Positions 1-7,807 of a stretch of 35,272 nt of DNA are shown in pieces. The DNA is from CAZTPJ01 sp964614515 (GTDB taxonomy: Bacteria > Planctomycetota > Phycisphaerae > Phycisphaerales > UBA1924). The position numbers and the translations under genes were made by a program. The stretch covers positions 1-35,272 of the forward strand of contig CAZTPJ010000035.1 of assembly GCA_964614515.1 (NCBI GenBank). Direction: 5' to 3'. Under the pieces are notes generated by a model. The model did not search any database. It had not been told where the DNA came from and was given only the letters and a program-made list of their open reading frames with translations. Within the stretch, counting starts at the first letter, position 1, and every line of letters begins with the position of its first letter.

Positions 1-419
1 GGCAGTAGCCGGTGGTGGAGCGAAGGCGCTTCGCCGAGCGACACCACCGGAAGGCAGGCCATCATTTTAATGTGTGTCTGAATCGGAAAGCAGTCCGAAG
101 GACTGCTCGACGTGCGCGATGCACCGTTCGCGTGATGCAATCCACGAGCACCCTTTCAGGGTGCGAGAGGGGGGGGCGTGCCTTCCGGGGGTGTCGCCGC
201 GAAGCGCGGCGACGACCCCCGGCTATTTTCGATCATGCCTTCGGCATGAAGAAGGAACGTCACGCATCCGGCGGAAAAGCAACATCATGCCTTCGGCGTC
301 AAGCCGCACAGACCGCTCGNNNNNNNNNNCGCCCCCATGCGGGCTAAAAACAAACTTCGGGCTGGGGGCCACCCCCCCCCCCGCCCGCGCGGGGCGCCCG
401 CCCTCCACTCATGAATAGC
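1..419. repeat. Non-coding region of short perfect hairpins
   Basis: No convincing gene is seen here. The stretch is a string of short perfect inverted repeats: arms 9-17 and 52-60 (CCGGTGGTG) enclosing a smaller hairpin 20-34; arms AGCAGTCC at 89-96 and 100-107 with loop GAA; GCACCCT at 148-154 and 158-164 with loop TTC; TCGCCGCG at 194-201 and 205-212 with loop AAG; CATGCC at 234-239 and 243-248 with loop TTC. A decayed copy of the last lies near 286-303. Most have three-base loops of the GAA/TTC/AAG type. They look like clustered intergenic palindromic repeats rather than one structured RNA. Function is unknown. The region is broken by an assembly gap. Confidence 0.7.
320..329. other. Assembly gap (10 Ns)
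   Basis: Ten undetermined bases sit in the hairpin-rich region, so the real distance and sequence here are unknown. Hairpin clusters commonly cause such gaps. Confidence 0.98.
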
Positions 420-431
420 CGCATGAATGAC

Positions 432-2081
432 TCACTCGCGCCGCCAGATGCTGGTGATCCATGCGTCTTCCGCGCGGGCTGCGCCATCGACCATGGGCCA
501 GGGCGTCATGGGATGATGCCACAGCCCTCCGAAGCGGTGAGCGGAGGCGTGGGTAAGTCGCAGCGCACGTCCGATGGCGTCGATGTCGAGGCCGTGGCGC
601 CCCGGATGATCCTTCGCCCACAGCGCGCCCGACGGCAGTTCGGGCGCGACTTGCCGGGCGAGGGCATCGAGGGCGGCTTCGCGCGAGAGGTCTTCATCGG
701 CCTCGCCATCGAGAATCATGTCGCTGTCGAGGGAGAGTTGCGCGATCATGCGTCGCGAGAGTTCGCCGATATACGCGGGCATGGACGTGACAACGCGCGG
801 TTCGCAGAGTTGCAGCCACGCGCCGCCGGGGCGCAGCGTCGCGGTCCATCGTCGCAGCGTTTCGATCGGGTCATCAAGCCGTGTGAGGATGTTGTCGGTG
901 ATGAGCAGATCGAGCGGCGCGGCCGGATCAGCGACGGCGTCGGCGATCGCTTCCACGGTGAAGGTCTTTCCGAGGGTCCATCCGCCGAGCGTGCGCTGCA
1001 TGGCGCGAGCGCCGGTGCGTGTGAGCGTGAGAAAGGTGACGTGTGCGCGTCGGGGGCCGAGGGCAGCGCGGATGCGATGGGGCGTCTGCGCGCCATCATC
1101 GCACACTACGACGATGCGCATCGCGTGCCACCACGATGAATCGCGCAGGCCCGCGGCCAGCGCCGCCTGCGCCGACGGCGCGGCCAGATCGCGCATCGCA
1201 TCGCGTTGCTGACGGCTCGCCAGCGCTTCGCGATATCGCGCGAGCGCATCCGGCCCGACCATCGCGACGTCGCCCGGCGCGACGCGCCACCGCGCGAGCA
1301 TCGCATCGACCGCGTCGATCTTCCGCTGCATCGCGCTGAGTTCAACCAGCACCTCGGGCACATCGTCGCCAAAGGCCGACGCCTGCGTGTCGAGCATCGC
1401 GCGCGACGTGCGGACCATCGCCCGCACCATCTCGCGATTGAGATCACCCGCGGGCGGACGCGGGCCGATCGTCGCGACCACATGCCGCTGGACCTCATAT
1501 CTCGCACCACCGACCGCGAGACGCAGCAGAAGTTCATGATCCGCGGCGAAGGGATTGTCGGGCGTGTATCCGCCAGCGCTGCGCACGGCCTCGGTGCGGA
1601 TGAACGTTGCCGCGCGAACGAGGCTTCGCCCCTTGAACCATCGCGACCGCACGCGGGCGAGTTCAGCCAGCGACAGCGCATCGGGCGGCACGGGTTCAAA
1701 GATCACCTGCGCGTGATCGTTGACGTATCGAGCCATGGCCGCGATGATGTCGGGAACATCGGCATCGTTCGCTCGCTCCACCAGCATCGCGAGGCCGATA
1801 GGTTCATACCACGCCCACGGGTCGATCCATGCGATGAACCTGCCGCGAGCCTGGGCCAGCCCCGCGTTCATGCACACAGGTTCAGTCGGCTCGGGCGCGG
1901 GCAGGCACACGGCCGAGGGTGAAGGTGGGCCATCGGCCGCGACCTGATCCGGCGTTCGCGCATCGATGATGATGAGTTCCGCGCGTTCGCCGAGCGACTC
2001 GACCGATGCGGCCGCACGCCACAGGCGCGGCGCTGGACTGAGCACGGGAATCAGAAATGAGATCAGCGGCGCGGTGGGCAC
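432..2081 (-). CDS. Glycosyltransferase family 2-like / methyltransferase-like fusion protein
   Basis: A two-part cytoplasmic protein of about 549 residues. The first 200 residues resemble a GT-A glycosyltransferase: an opening beta strand (PLISFLIPVLSP), a middle region with ARGRFIAWIDPW where the family carries its DxD-like site, and GGYTPDNPFAADHELLLRL, which matches the usual acceptor-side motif. The last 240 residues resemble a class I SAM methyltransferase (RIVVVCDDG, then LDLLITDNILTRLDDP and LRPGGAWL). The DxD motif is not clear, so activity is uncertain. The reading frame extends to a TTG at 2114, but GTG 2081 lies just before the conserved strand and is preferred. Its neighbours (export permease, kdsA, lpxA) suggest a role in surface polysaccharide synthesis. 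This function is inferred. Confidence 0.7.
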   Translation of the reverse strand: MPTAPLISFLIPVLSPAPRLWRAAASVESLGERAELIIIDARTPDQVAADGPPSPSAVCLPAPEPTEPVCMNAGLAQARGRFIAWIDPWAWYEPIGLAMLVERANDADVPDIIAAMARYVNDHAQVIFEPVPPDALSLAELARVRSRWFKGRSLVRAATFIRTEAVRSAGGYTPDNPFAADHELLLRLAVGGARYEVQRHVVATIGPRPPAGDLNREMVRAMVRTSRAMLDTQASAFGDDVPEVLVELSAMQRKIDAVDAMLARWRVAPGDVAMVGPDALARYREALASRQQRDAMRDLAAPSAQAALAAGLRDSSWWHAMRIVVVCDDGAQTPHRIRAALGPRRAHVTFLTLTRTGARAMQRTLGGWTLGKTFTVEAIADAVADPAAPLDLLITDNILTRLDDPIETLRRWTATLRPGGAWLQLCEPRVVTSMPAYIGELSRRMIAQLSLDSDMILDGEADEDLSREAALDALARQVAPELPSGALWAKDHPGRHGLDIDAIGRALRLTHASAHRFGGLWHHPMTPWPMVDGAARAEDAWITSIWRRE

Positions 2082-2163
2082 AGTTAGTCCCAGTGAGTTG
2101 TATGATAAGCGCAAGATTGCTCACGCCTGTGCGTTGAGCCGTCGCGCGATGGACACGCAACGG

Positions 2164-2194
2164 AGGCGGGCGGGACGCCCGCCCCACCGGATCC
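2164..2194. repeat. Palindromic repeat, GGCGGGCG(G/A)GACGCCCGCC family
   Basis: A GC-rich palindrome (arms GGCGGGCG and CGCCCGCC around GA) followed by CCACCGGATCC. Related copies are at 5112-5142, 5160-5181 (decayed), 16739-16766 and, inverted, at 23197-23258 inside a gene. It lies in the 206-base gap upstream of the two divergent genes at 2081 and 2288. Such elements are a common dispersed repeat in planctomycete and related genomes. Confidence 0.75.
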
Positions 2195-2287
2195 ATGACA
2201 CTCCGCCGTTGAGTTACGTGTTGACCGTTGGCGTGCATCCCGGGTCGTGTCGCCTAGCATCCGGCCGCGACAGGGCTTGCTTTCACC

Positions 2288-3070
2288 ATGCTTCGCACGC
2301 TTGTGCATCATCGCGGCTACATCCTTCGAGCGGCCTGGGCCGATGTTCGTCGGCGATACGCGGGTTCGGCCATCGGCGTCGCGTGGAATGTCATTCAGCC
2401 CCTGGCCCTCATCCTCATCTTCACCATCGTCTTCACAGAAGTCGTCACGGGTCGGCATGATCCGTCCGTGCCCGGAGGATATCCCGTCTATCTGTGCAGT
2501 CTGCTCCTCCCGTGGCTCGCGTTCTCTGAGGGCGTCGCGCGTGGCACGCGGTCGCTCGTCGATGGCGCGATGTATTTGAGGAAGTTGCCGATTCCCGAGG
2601 AGGTCTTCACGGCCGTGGCGGTGGTGTCGGCGGGCATCGGGCTTGCGATCAGTCTTGTCGTGTTCGTTCCGATCGCGTCGATGCTGGGGCAACCTGTGAC
2701 GTGGCATTGGGTGCTGTTGCCGTTGCCGTTGATGCTCATGCTGATCATGGTGCTTGGGCTTGCGGTGGGGCTGGCGGCGATTCATGCGTTCATTCGCGAC
2801 ACGGGGACGATCGTGCAGATTCTCCTGCAAATCGGGTTCTGGTCGTATCCGATCGTGTATGCGGAAGATTTTCTGCCATCGTGGATGGTGGCGCTGCTGC
2901 CGTTTCACCCGTTGCACGGGGCCTTTTCCGCGGTGCGGGAGTTGATGCTACACGCGCGTCTGCCGGGTTGGGAATCGTGGGCGCTGATGACGGGGTGGTT
3001 GGCGATCGCGCTGGGCATCGGCGCGATGGTGATCGAGAGATTGCGCGGCGAGATTCGGGATGTGCTATGA
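2288..3070 (+). CDS. ABC-2 type permease, polysaccharide/O-antigen export (Wzm/KpsM-like)
   Basis: An inner-membrane protein of 260 residues with about six hydrophobic segments. The N-terminal stretch with LRAAWADVRRRYAGSAIG and WNVIQPL is typical of the amphipathic entry helix in RfbA/KpsM/Wzm permeases (family knowledge), which move lipid-linked or capsular polysaccharide outward. It should need an ATPase partner (Wzt/KpsT), and none is next to it in this window. Its length matches the family. The last six bases overlap the 3' end of kdsA on the other strand, so the two genes converge with no room for a terminator. The start ATG is the first in frame. The role in exporting an envelope glycan fits the neighbouring kdsA, neuB-like and lpxA genes. 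Confidence 0.88.
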   Translation: MLRTLVHHRGYILRAAWADVRRRYAGSAIGVAWNVIQPLALILIFTIVFTEVVTGRHDPSVPGGYPVYLCSLLLPWLAFSEGVARGTRSLVDGAMYLRKLPIPEEVFTAVAVVSAGIGLAISLVVFVPIASMLGQPVTWHWVLLPLPLMLMLIMVLGLAVGLAAIHAFIRDTGTIVQILLQIGFWSYPIVYAEDFLPSWMVALLPFHPLHGAFSAVRELMLHARLPGWESWALMTGWLAIALGIGAMVIERLRGEIRDVL

Positions 3071-3916
3071 ACGCGCAATCGCACGCCGAATCGCCGCGAG
3101 GTCCCCCAGCAGCGCGGGAACATCATCGAGCCGCAGCATCGTGGCGGCATCGCTCGCGGCCCGTGCAGGATCGGGATGACATTCAAGGAAGACGGCATCG
3201 ACGCCCGCCGCCACCGCCGCCCGCGCCAGCAGCGGCGCACGCTCCGGGCGTCCGCCGGTCTGTTCACCCGTGCCGGGCTGCTGAGTTGAGTGCGTGCAGT
3301 CAAAGCAGACCGGCATCCCCCCCCCTTGCGGCCGTGACAGCGACATCAAGTCGCCCACGCCAATGAAGTCATTGACGAGTCGGTGATACCCGAAGAACGT
3401 CCCGCGCTCGGTGAGCATGATCTCGCGGCACCCGGCCTCACTCAATTTTCGCACCGGGCCGAGCATCTCGCCGGGCGAGAGGAACTGGCCCTTCTTGACG
3501 TTGACGGCCCGGCCATGTGTGGCTGCGGCACGGCCGGCCGCGATCAGCAGGTCCGTCTGTCGGCAGAGAAACGCGGGAATCTGAAGCAGGTCCACCAATC
3601 TCGCCGCGGGATCCGCCTGTGAAGGATCGTGAATGTCCGTGGTCGTGGGGATGCCGAGCGTTCGTCCGATCTCGGCGATCTGGGCCACTCCCGCCTCAAT
3701 CCCCGGTCCGCGCGGTGAGGCGATGCTCGAGCGATTGGCCTTGTCGAACGACGCCTTGAAGATGTATGACAAGCCCAGCGAGCCGCACGCATCGGCCAGA
3801 CGGCGCGCGATGCCAAGGCCGAGTTCGGGCGACTCAAGCACACAAGGCCCGGCGATGATCGCCAGCGGATGGCCCGTTCCAATCGTCACTTTGCCGACGC
3901 GACACAACCGAGTCAT
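3065..3916 (-). CDS. kdsA: 3-deoxy-8-phosphooctulonate (Kdo-8-P) synthase
   Basis: Condenses phosphoenolpyruvate with arabinose 5-phosphate to Kdo-8-phosphate, the first committed step of the Kdo sugar that links lipid A to the LPS core. The cytoplasmic TIM-barrel protein of 283 residues shows the family blocks in order: IAGPCVLE, FKASFDKANRSS, TTTDIHD, LLQIPAFLCRQTDLL, NVKKGQFLSPG, MLTERGTFFGYHRLVNDF, FDCTHSTQQPG and the final ECHPDPARAASD. Cysteine in IAGPC, where the E. coli enzyme has Asn, together with the later His, Glu and Asp, indicates the metal-dependent class (family knowledge). The start ATG sits 66 bases from the divergent neuB-like gene, so the two may share a control region. 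Confidence 0.96.
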   Translation of the reverse strand: MTRLCRVGKVTIGTGHPLAIIAGPCVLESPELGLGIARRLADACGSLGLSYIFKASFDKANRSSIASPRGPGIEAGVAQIAEIGRTLGIPTTTDIHDPSQADPAARLVDLLQIPAFLCRQTDLLIAAGRAAATHGRAVNVKKGQFLSPGEMLGPVRKLSEAGCREIMLTERGTFFGYHRLVNDFIGVGDLMSLSRPQGGGMPVCFDCTHSTQQPGTGEQTGGRPERAPLLARAAVAAGVDAVFLECHPDPARAASDAATMLRLDDVPALLGDLAAIRRAIARS

Positions 3917-3982
3917 GGGCTGATCGTAGGGAAGTTCCGCGCACGCCCGCGCGGATGGCTCGCCCGCCTAACCTCATGCGCC

Positions 3983-5044
3983 ATGCGCATCGGCAACCGC
4001 CAGATCGGCCTGAGTGAACCGCCCTACATCATCGCCGAGATCGGCGTGAATCACGATGGTTCGGCCGAGCGTGCGGCCGCGCTGATCGAGTCGGCCGCGA
4101 AGGCCGGCGCAGACGCCGTGAAACTCCAACTCTTCCGCGCGGACCTGCTGATGAGCGGGGCTTCGCGGCTGGCGGCGTATCAGCGTGCGGCCGGGGAGGC
4201 CGATCCCCTCGCGATGCTGCGCCGGCTGGAACTTTCGGTCGAAGACATGGCGCCGCTGGTGTCGCTGGCGCATGATCGCGGCGTGCATGCGATTGTCACC
4301 GTGTTCAGCGTGGAACTGGTCGACGCGGCGGCGGCTCTGGCGTGGGATGCGTTCAAGACGGCCAGCCCGGACATCGTGCATGGCCCGTTGCTTGAAGCCG
4401 TGGTCAGGACGCGCCGGCCGGTGATCGTCAGCACGGGGGCAAGCACGGCCGATGAAGTGAAGCGAGCGGTGGGGTGGCTGGATGATGCCGGCTCGTGGGA
4501 TCGACTGGCGCTGCTTCAGTGCGTGAGTTCATATCCGGTTCCGCCGGGACAGGAGAGTCTGGAGGGCATCAGCGCGCTGCGTGCGATGTTTGCCGGGCCG
4601 GTGGGGTATAGCGATCATACATGTGATGTGAAGACCGCGGCCGCGGCCGTGCGGCGCGGGGCGACGATTCTTGAGAAGCACTTCACGGATGATCCATCGC
4701 GTGCGGGACCGGATCATGCGGCGTCGGCATCACCTGAAGAGTTCGTGGAGTATGTGGAGATGGCGCGGTCCGCGTGGACGGCCGGTGGGTTGTCAGCGGA
4801 CTTGCTGGACGCGACAGCCGAGAAGCGCGTGCTTGCGTGTGAGGCTGATGTGCGCGAGGCGTCGCGGCAGTCGATCGTGACGCGGCGCGATCTGCCGGCG
4901 CGGCATGTGATCGCTCGCGCGGACGTGACGTTCAAGCGCCCGGGCACTGGGCTCCCGCCGTGGCGCGTGGATGAAGTCGTGGGGCGGATGACGACGCGGG
5001 CGGTGGCGGGCGATTGGCCGCTAGTCGAGGGTGATGTGCTTTGA
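3983..5044 (+). CDS. NeuB/SpsE-type nonulosonate (sialic acid) synthase
   Basis: Predicted to join phosphoenolpyruvate to an N-acetyl-hexosamine to make a nine-carbon acidic sugar (sialic, legionaminic or pseudaminic type; the substrate cannot be told from sequence). The 353-residue protein has the NeuB barrel with IAEIGVNHDGSAERA, ADAVKLQLF, KTASPDI, VIVSTGAS, LLQCVSSYP, GYSDHT, LEKHFT and GPDHAASASPEE. A C-terminal SAF (antifreeze-like) domain follows with KRPGTGLPPWRVDEVVGR. Length and domain order match the family. The frame stays open upstream to 3869 but would then overlap kdsA; ATG 3983 starts just before the conserved core. No CMP-sugar synthetase or other nonulosonate gene is visible nearby. 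Confidence 0.9.
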   Translation: MRIGNRQIGLSEPPYIIAEIGVNHDGSAERAAALIESAAKAGADAVKLQLFRADLLMSGASRLAAYQRAAGEADPLAMLRRLELSVEDMAPLVSLAHDRGVHAIVTVFSVELVDAAAALAWDAFKTASPDIVHGPLLEAVVRTRRPVIVSTGASTADEVKRAVGWLDDAGSWDRLALLQCVSSYPVPPGQESLEGISALRAMFAGPVGYSDHTCDVKTAAAAVRRGATILEKHFTDDPSRAGPDHAASASPEEFVEYVEMARSAWTAGGLSADLLDATAEKRVLACEADVREASRQSIVTRRDLPARHVIARADVTFKRPGTGLPPWRVDEVVGRMTTRAVAGDWPLVEGDVL

Positions 5045-5111
5045 CTTGATGAAGTAGGTTGACCAGTGGTGCGTGTCGGCGATCGCGTACAGGCATACGT
5101 CGCTCGCGGAG

Positions 5112-5181
5112 TGGCGGGCGAGACGCCCGCCCCACCGGATCCGCGGGATCGCGAAGACAGGGCGGATGCTCGCCCCACCGG
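5112..5181. repeat. Two palindromic repeat copies, GGCGGGCGAGACGCCCGCC family
   Basis: A good copy at 5112-5142 ends in CCACCGGATCC, as at 2164. A decayed copy at about 5160-5181 keeps GGGCGGATGCTCGCCC and the CCACCGG tail. They fill the gap between the neuB-like gene and lpxA and end just before the possible lpxA starts. Confidence 0.7.
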
Positions 5182-5209
5182 TTGACCGATGATCCCTATG
5201 ATTGCCGCG

Positions 5210-6037
5210 ATGCGCCGCATTCACTCCACCGCGATCGTTTCCCCGGAAGCCGAACTTGGCGAGGATGTTGACATCGGGCCGTATTGCATCCTCGACGGCA
5301 AGGTTCAACTCGATCGCGGCGTGCGACTGATCGCCCATGTATATCTCCAGGGTCCGGTGCGCATCGGCGAGGAAACGCGCGTGTTTCCGGGCGCGACGAT
5401 CGGCATGGCCCCGCAGGATGTCAAGTTCAAGGATGGCGATGCCACGGCCGGGGTGGTGATCGGCGCGCGATGCCTCATTCGCGAGCACGTCACGATCCAC
5501 GCGGCGACAAAGGCGGACATTCCCACGCGCGTGGGCGATCGCGCGTTCATGATGGTCGGCTCGCACATGGGGCACGATTCTTCCATCGGCAACAACGTGA
5601 TCATGGTCAACGGCGCGGGTTTGGCCGGGCACTCGACCGTCGGGGACAATGCCACGCTGTCGGGGCTGGCGATCGTGCATCAGTTCTGCCGCGTGGGTCG
5701 CTTCGCCTTTATCTCGGGGCGGGGGGGCATCACGCAGGACTTGCCGCCGTTCTGCATGCTCGCGGAGCGCAATGGGCTGATCGGGATCAATGTCGTGGGG
5801 TTGCGCCGCGCGGGAATGCCGCGTGAGCACATCACCGCGCTGCGGGCTGTGTTTCGTGATGTCTTTCGCCCGACGCTCACGCGAGGCGAGATGCAGGAGA
5901 TTCTGGACCAGCGCGGGCGGGACTGTCCGCCGATCGCCGAGATGGCCGAGTTTGTCCGCGCCTCGAAGCGCGGCGTCTGCCGGGCGATGCGCCGCGCGGA
6001 AGTCGCGGATGCCGTCGAACTCGGCGATGCGGTATGA
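5210..6037 (+). CDS. lpxA: Acyl-ACP:UDP-N-acetylglucosamine O-acyltransferase
   Basis: Transfers a hydroxyacyl chain to UDP-GlcNAc, the first step of lipid A synthesis. The protein is a left-handed beta-helix of hexapeptide repeats (IHSTAIVSPEAELGEDVDIG and onward) followed by a C-terminal helical region. Family markers seen: PQDVKF, IREHVTIH, the His-containing stretch GSHMGHDSSIG where the catalytic His lies, AGHSTVGD, IVHQF, GGITQDLPPFCMLAERN and IGINVVGLRRAGM. Length (275 residues) is near the E. coli enzyme. In-frame ATGs also occur at 5189 and 5198; 5210 gives the start most like the family, and no clear ribosome site decides it. Together with kdsA this shows a Gram-negative lipid A/LPS pathway. 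Confidence 0.93.
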   Translation: MRRIHSTAIVSPEAELGEDVDIGPYCILDGKVQLDRGVRLIAHVYLQGPVRIGEETRVFPGATIGMAPQDVKFKDGDATAGVVIGARCLIREHVTIHAATKADIPTRVGDRAFMMVGSHMGHDSSIGNNVIMVNGAGLAGHSTVGDNATLSGLAIVHQFCRVGRFAFISGRGGITQDLPPFCMLAERNGLIGINVVGLRRAGMPREHITALRAVFRDVFRPTLTRGEMQEILDQRGRDCPPIAEMAEFVRASKRGVCRAMRRAEVADAVELGDAV

Positions 6038-6097
6038 TGTCCGACATCGCGGAGTCGCGAGTGCGACATCACGCGCTGGTTTCACCAGGACACCACC

Positions 6098-7000
6098 ATG
6101 GCCGAATGTACTCCAACCTCCACGGCCAACACCTACCTTCGCGTGCTGGCCAGCGGGTCTTCGGGCAACTGCTCGGTGGTGGTGCATCGCACGATCGAGG
6201 GCACACGCCGCGTGTGGATGATCGACGCGGGCCTGTCGCCTCGGCGCACAAACGCCATGCTTCATGCCATGGGCCTGACGCTCGCGGACATTGAAAGCGT
6301 ATTCCTGACGCATCTGGATTCGGACCATTGGAGCCCAACGTGGAGCGGCGCGCTCCCGCCGAGCGTCGGGGTGCGCGTGCATGAAGCACACGCGAAGGAC
6401 TTCGCGCGTCTGGCCGGGGCCAACAGGCGGGCGCTGCCGTTCGATCAGCCGATCTCACTGGGAGAGGGAGTTGAGGTCAGCCCGATGCTGGCGGCGCATG
6501 ATGATGAGGGCGCGGCCGTATTCCGGTTCCACTTCCCGCGCGGCTCGCTGGGCTTCGCCACGGACATCGGCCAGGCCACGCCTGGACTGATCTCGCACCT
6601 TCGCGGCGTGGATGTGCTGGCGATCGAATCAAACTATTGCCCGGTGATGCAGAAGGCTTCGCCGCGGCCCGCGTTTCTCAAGCAGCGCATCATGGGCGGT
6701 CACGGCCACCTGTCGAATCAGCAATCCGCAGCGGCGACGCGGGCCATCGCGCCGCGGGCGCACGTCGTGCTGCTGCATCTGTCGCGGCAGTGCAATCTCC
6801 CATCGCTGGCCGCGCGGGAACACGCCGACGCGGCATATCGCCTGACCATCGCTTCACAACAATCGCCTACGCCGTGGGTGCCAATCTCGGGTACAGCGCC
6901 GGGCGAGATGCCCGTGGGCGATCGTCAGACGCTGTTTGGCGCGGGTGTCGGATTGGCGGCCGTCGCGGGCGCTGCGCCGTTGGGAACGCGCGTGCCATGA
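6098..7000 (+). CDS. MBL-fold metallo-hydrolase, YycJ/VicX-like
   Basis: A cytoplasmic protein of 300 residues of the metallo-beta-lactamase fold. YycJ-like features: LASGSSGNCSVV, WMIDAGLS, FLTHLDSDHW, GFATDIG, IMGGHGHLSN and LLHLSRQCNLPSLA. YycJ proteins are thought to be nucleases linked to cell-wall or DNA maintenance (family knowledge, not proven here). The metal motif reads HxDxDH instead of the usual HxHxDH, so one metal-binding His is replaced by Asp. A C-terminal tail of about 50 residues looks low in conservation. The stop codon overlaps the ATG of the next gene (ATGA), so the two are probably translated together. Confidence 0.85.
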   Translation: MAECTPTSTANTYLRVLASGSSGNCSVVVHRTIEGTRRVWMIDAGLSPRRTNAMLHAMGLTLADIESVFLTHLDSDHWSPTWSGALPPSVGVRVHEAHAKDFARLAGANRRALPFDQPISLGEGVEVSPMLAAHDDEGAAVFRFHFPRGSLGFATDIGQATPGLISHLRGVDVLAIESNYCPVMQKASPRPAFLKQRIMGGHGHLSNQQSAAATRAIAPRAHVVLLHLSRQCNLPSLAAREHADAAYRLTIASQQSPTPWVPISGTAPGEMPVGDRQTLFGAGVGLAAVAGAAPLGTRVP

Positions 7001-7779
7001 TTCTGCCCGCGTGGCTTCGCGCGATGTTCGGCCTTCGCGCCACGACGACCATCGACGGCGTGCGATACACGGAACTCACGGCCGAGCCGCTGTCGCGTGC
7101 GCTGTCGCGTCGCGGTTCACGCGAGAAGGTCTATACCGTCGAGTTTCCGCGGGGTCGTCGCATGCGGATTCACGTCACCAATGACCGGGCGTATGCCGAC
7201 CTGGTTCCATCGCGGTTGCTGCCCAAGGCGCGCCTCGCCGCGCCGCTGGTCAAGCCGGGGCAGCGCGTGCTGCTGTGCCGCTGCGGCACCGGCGACAGCG
7301 CGGATTGCCTCGTCCGACTTGTCGGACCCTCAGGCGCTGTCCTCGCGCTCGATGTCGATGAAGAGTCGATTCGATACGCCCGGTGGCGCTACGGCCATCC
7401 CAACGTCGCCTATGAAGTCGGCTATCTCGACGCGCTCGTCGGCGAGACGAATGGTTCGTTCGACGGCGTGGTGCTTGTCGATCCGCCGACGTCAGCAACG
7501 CCGCCGGAAGATGTGGTGCGCGAGTTCTGGCGCCTCGTCGGCGCGGGCGGATGGCTCATGCTTGCCGGAGTTCCCAGCATCACGCCGCACGCCGACGCGG
7601 CAACGCACGCCATGGAACCCGACGCTGCCCCGGATGACAAAACACAAGCCCCCGCAACCACGCCGATGCAACTGCTCAGTCGCACGGCCGTGGGACGCGA
7701 ATCGTTGACGGAACTCGGCCCCGCGGCCGTGGCATTTCGATCGCCAAAATCACCCCCTGAGGCCCGTTCCGCGACGTGA
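6997..7779 (+). CDS. Class I SAM-dependent methyltransferase-like protein
   Basis: A protein of 260 residues. The Rossmann-type core is seen as GQRVLLCRCGTGDSADCLVRL (motif I region), AVLALDVDEESIRYAR (acidic residue for the SAM ribose), FDGVVLVDPP and FWRLVGAGGWLMLAG. The motif I loop lacks the usual GxGxG, so SAM binding is likely but not certain, and the substrate is unknown. The ATG overlaps the stop of the YycJ-like gene by four bases, which points to translational coupling. The last 60 residues are rich in Ala, Pro and Thr and probably unstructured. Confidence 0.72.
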   Translation: MILPAWLRAMFGLRATTTIDGVRYTELTAEPLSRALSRRGSREKVYTVEFPRGRRMRIHVTNDRAYADLVPSRLLPKARLAAPLVKPGQRVLLCRCGTGDSADCLVRLVGPSGAVLALDVDEESIRYARWRYGHPNVAYEVGYLDALVGETNGSFDGVVLVDPPTSATPPEDVVREFWRLVGAGGWLMLAGVPSITPHADAATHAMEPDAAPDDKTQAPATTPMQLLSRTAVGRESLTELGPAAVAFRSPKSPPEARSAT

Positions 7780-7807
7780 TGGACGGTTGCCTGTACACTC
7801 ATCATGT

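Noticed and set aside
411..1139. A 242-codon plus-strand open frame
   Set aside because: It is opposite the methyltransferase-like part of the fusion gene and has no recognisable domain.
2084..2917. A 277-codon minus-strand open frame
   Set aside because: Antisense to the ABC-2 permease; very rich in Arg, His and Gln, and it ends by running through a palindromic repeat.
5021..6391. A 456-codon open frame on the minus strand
   Set aside because: Antisense to lpxA and the start of the YycJ-like gene; the product is rich in Arg, His and Ala with no recognisable motif.
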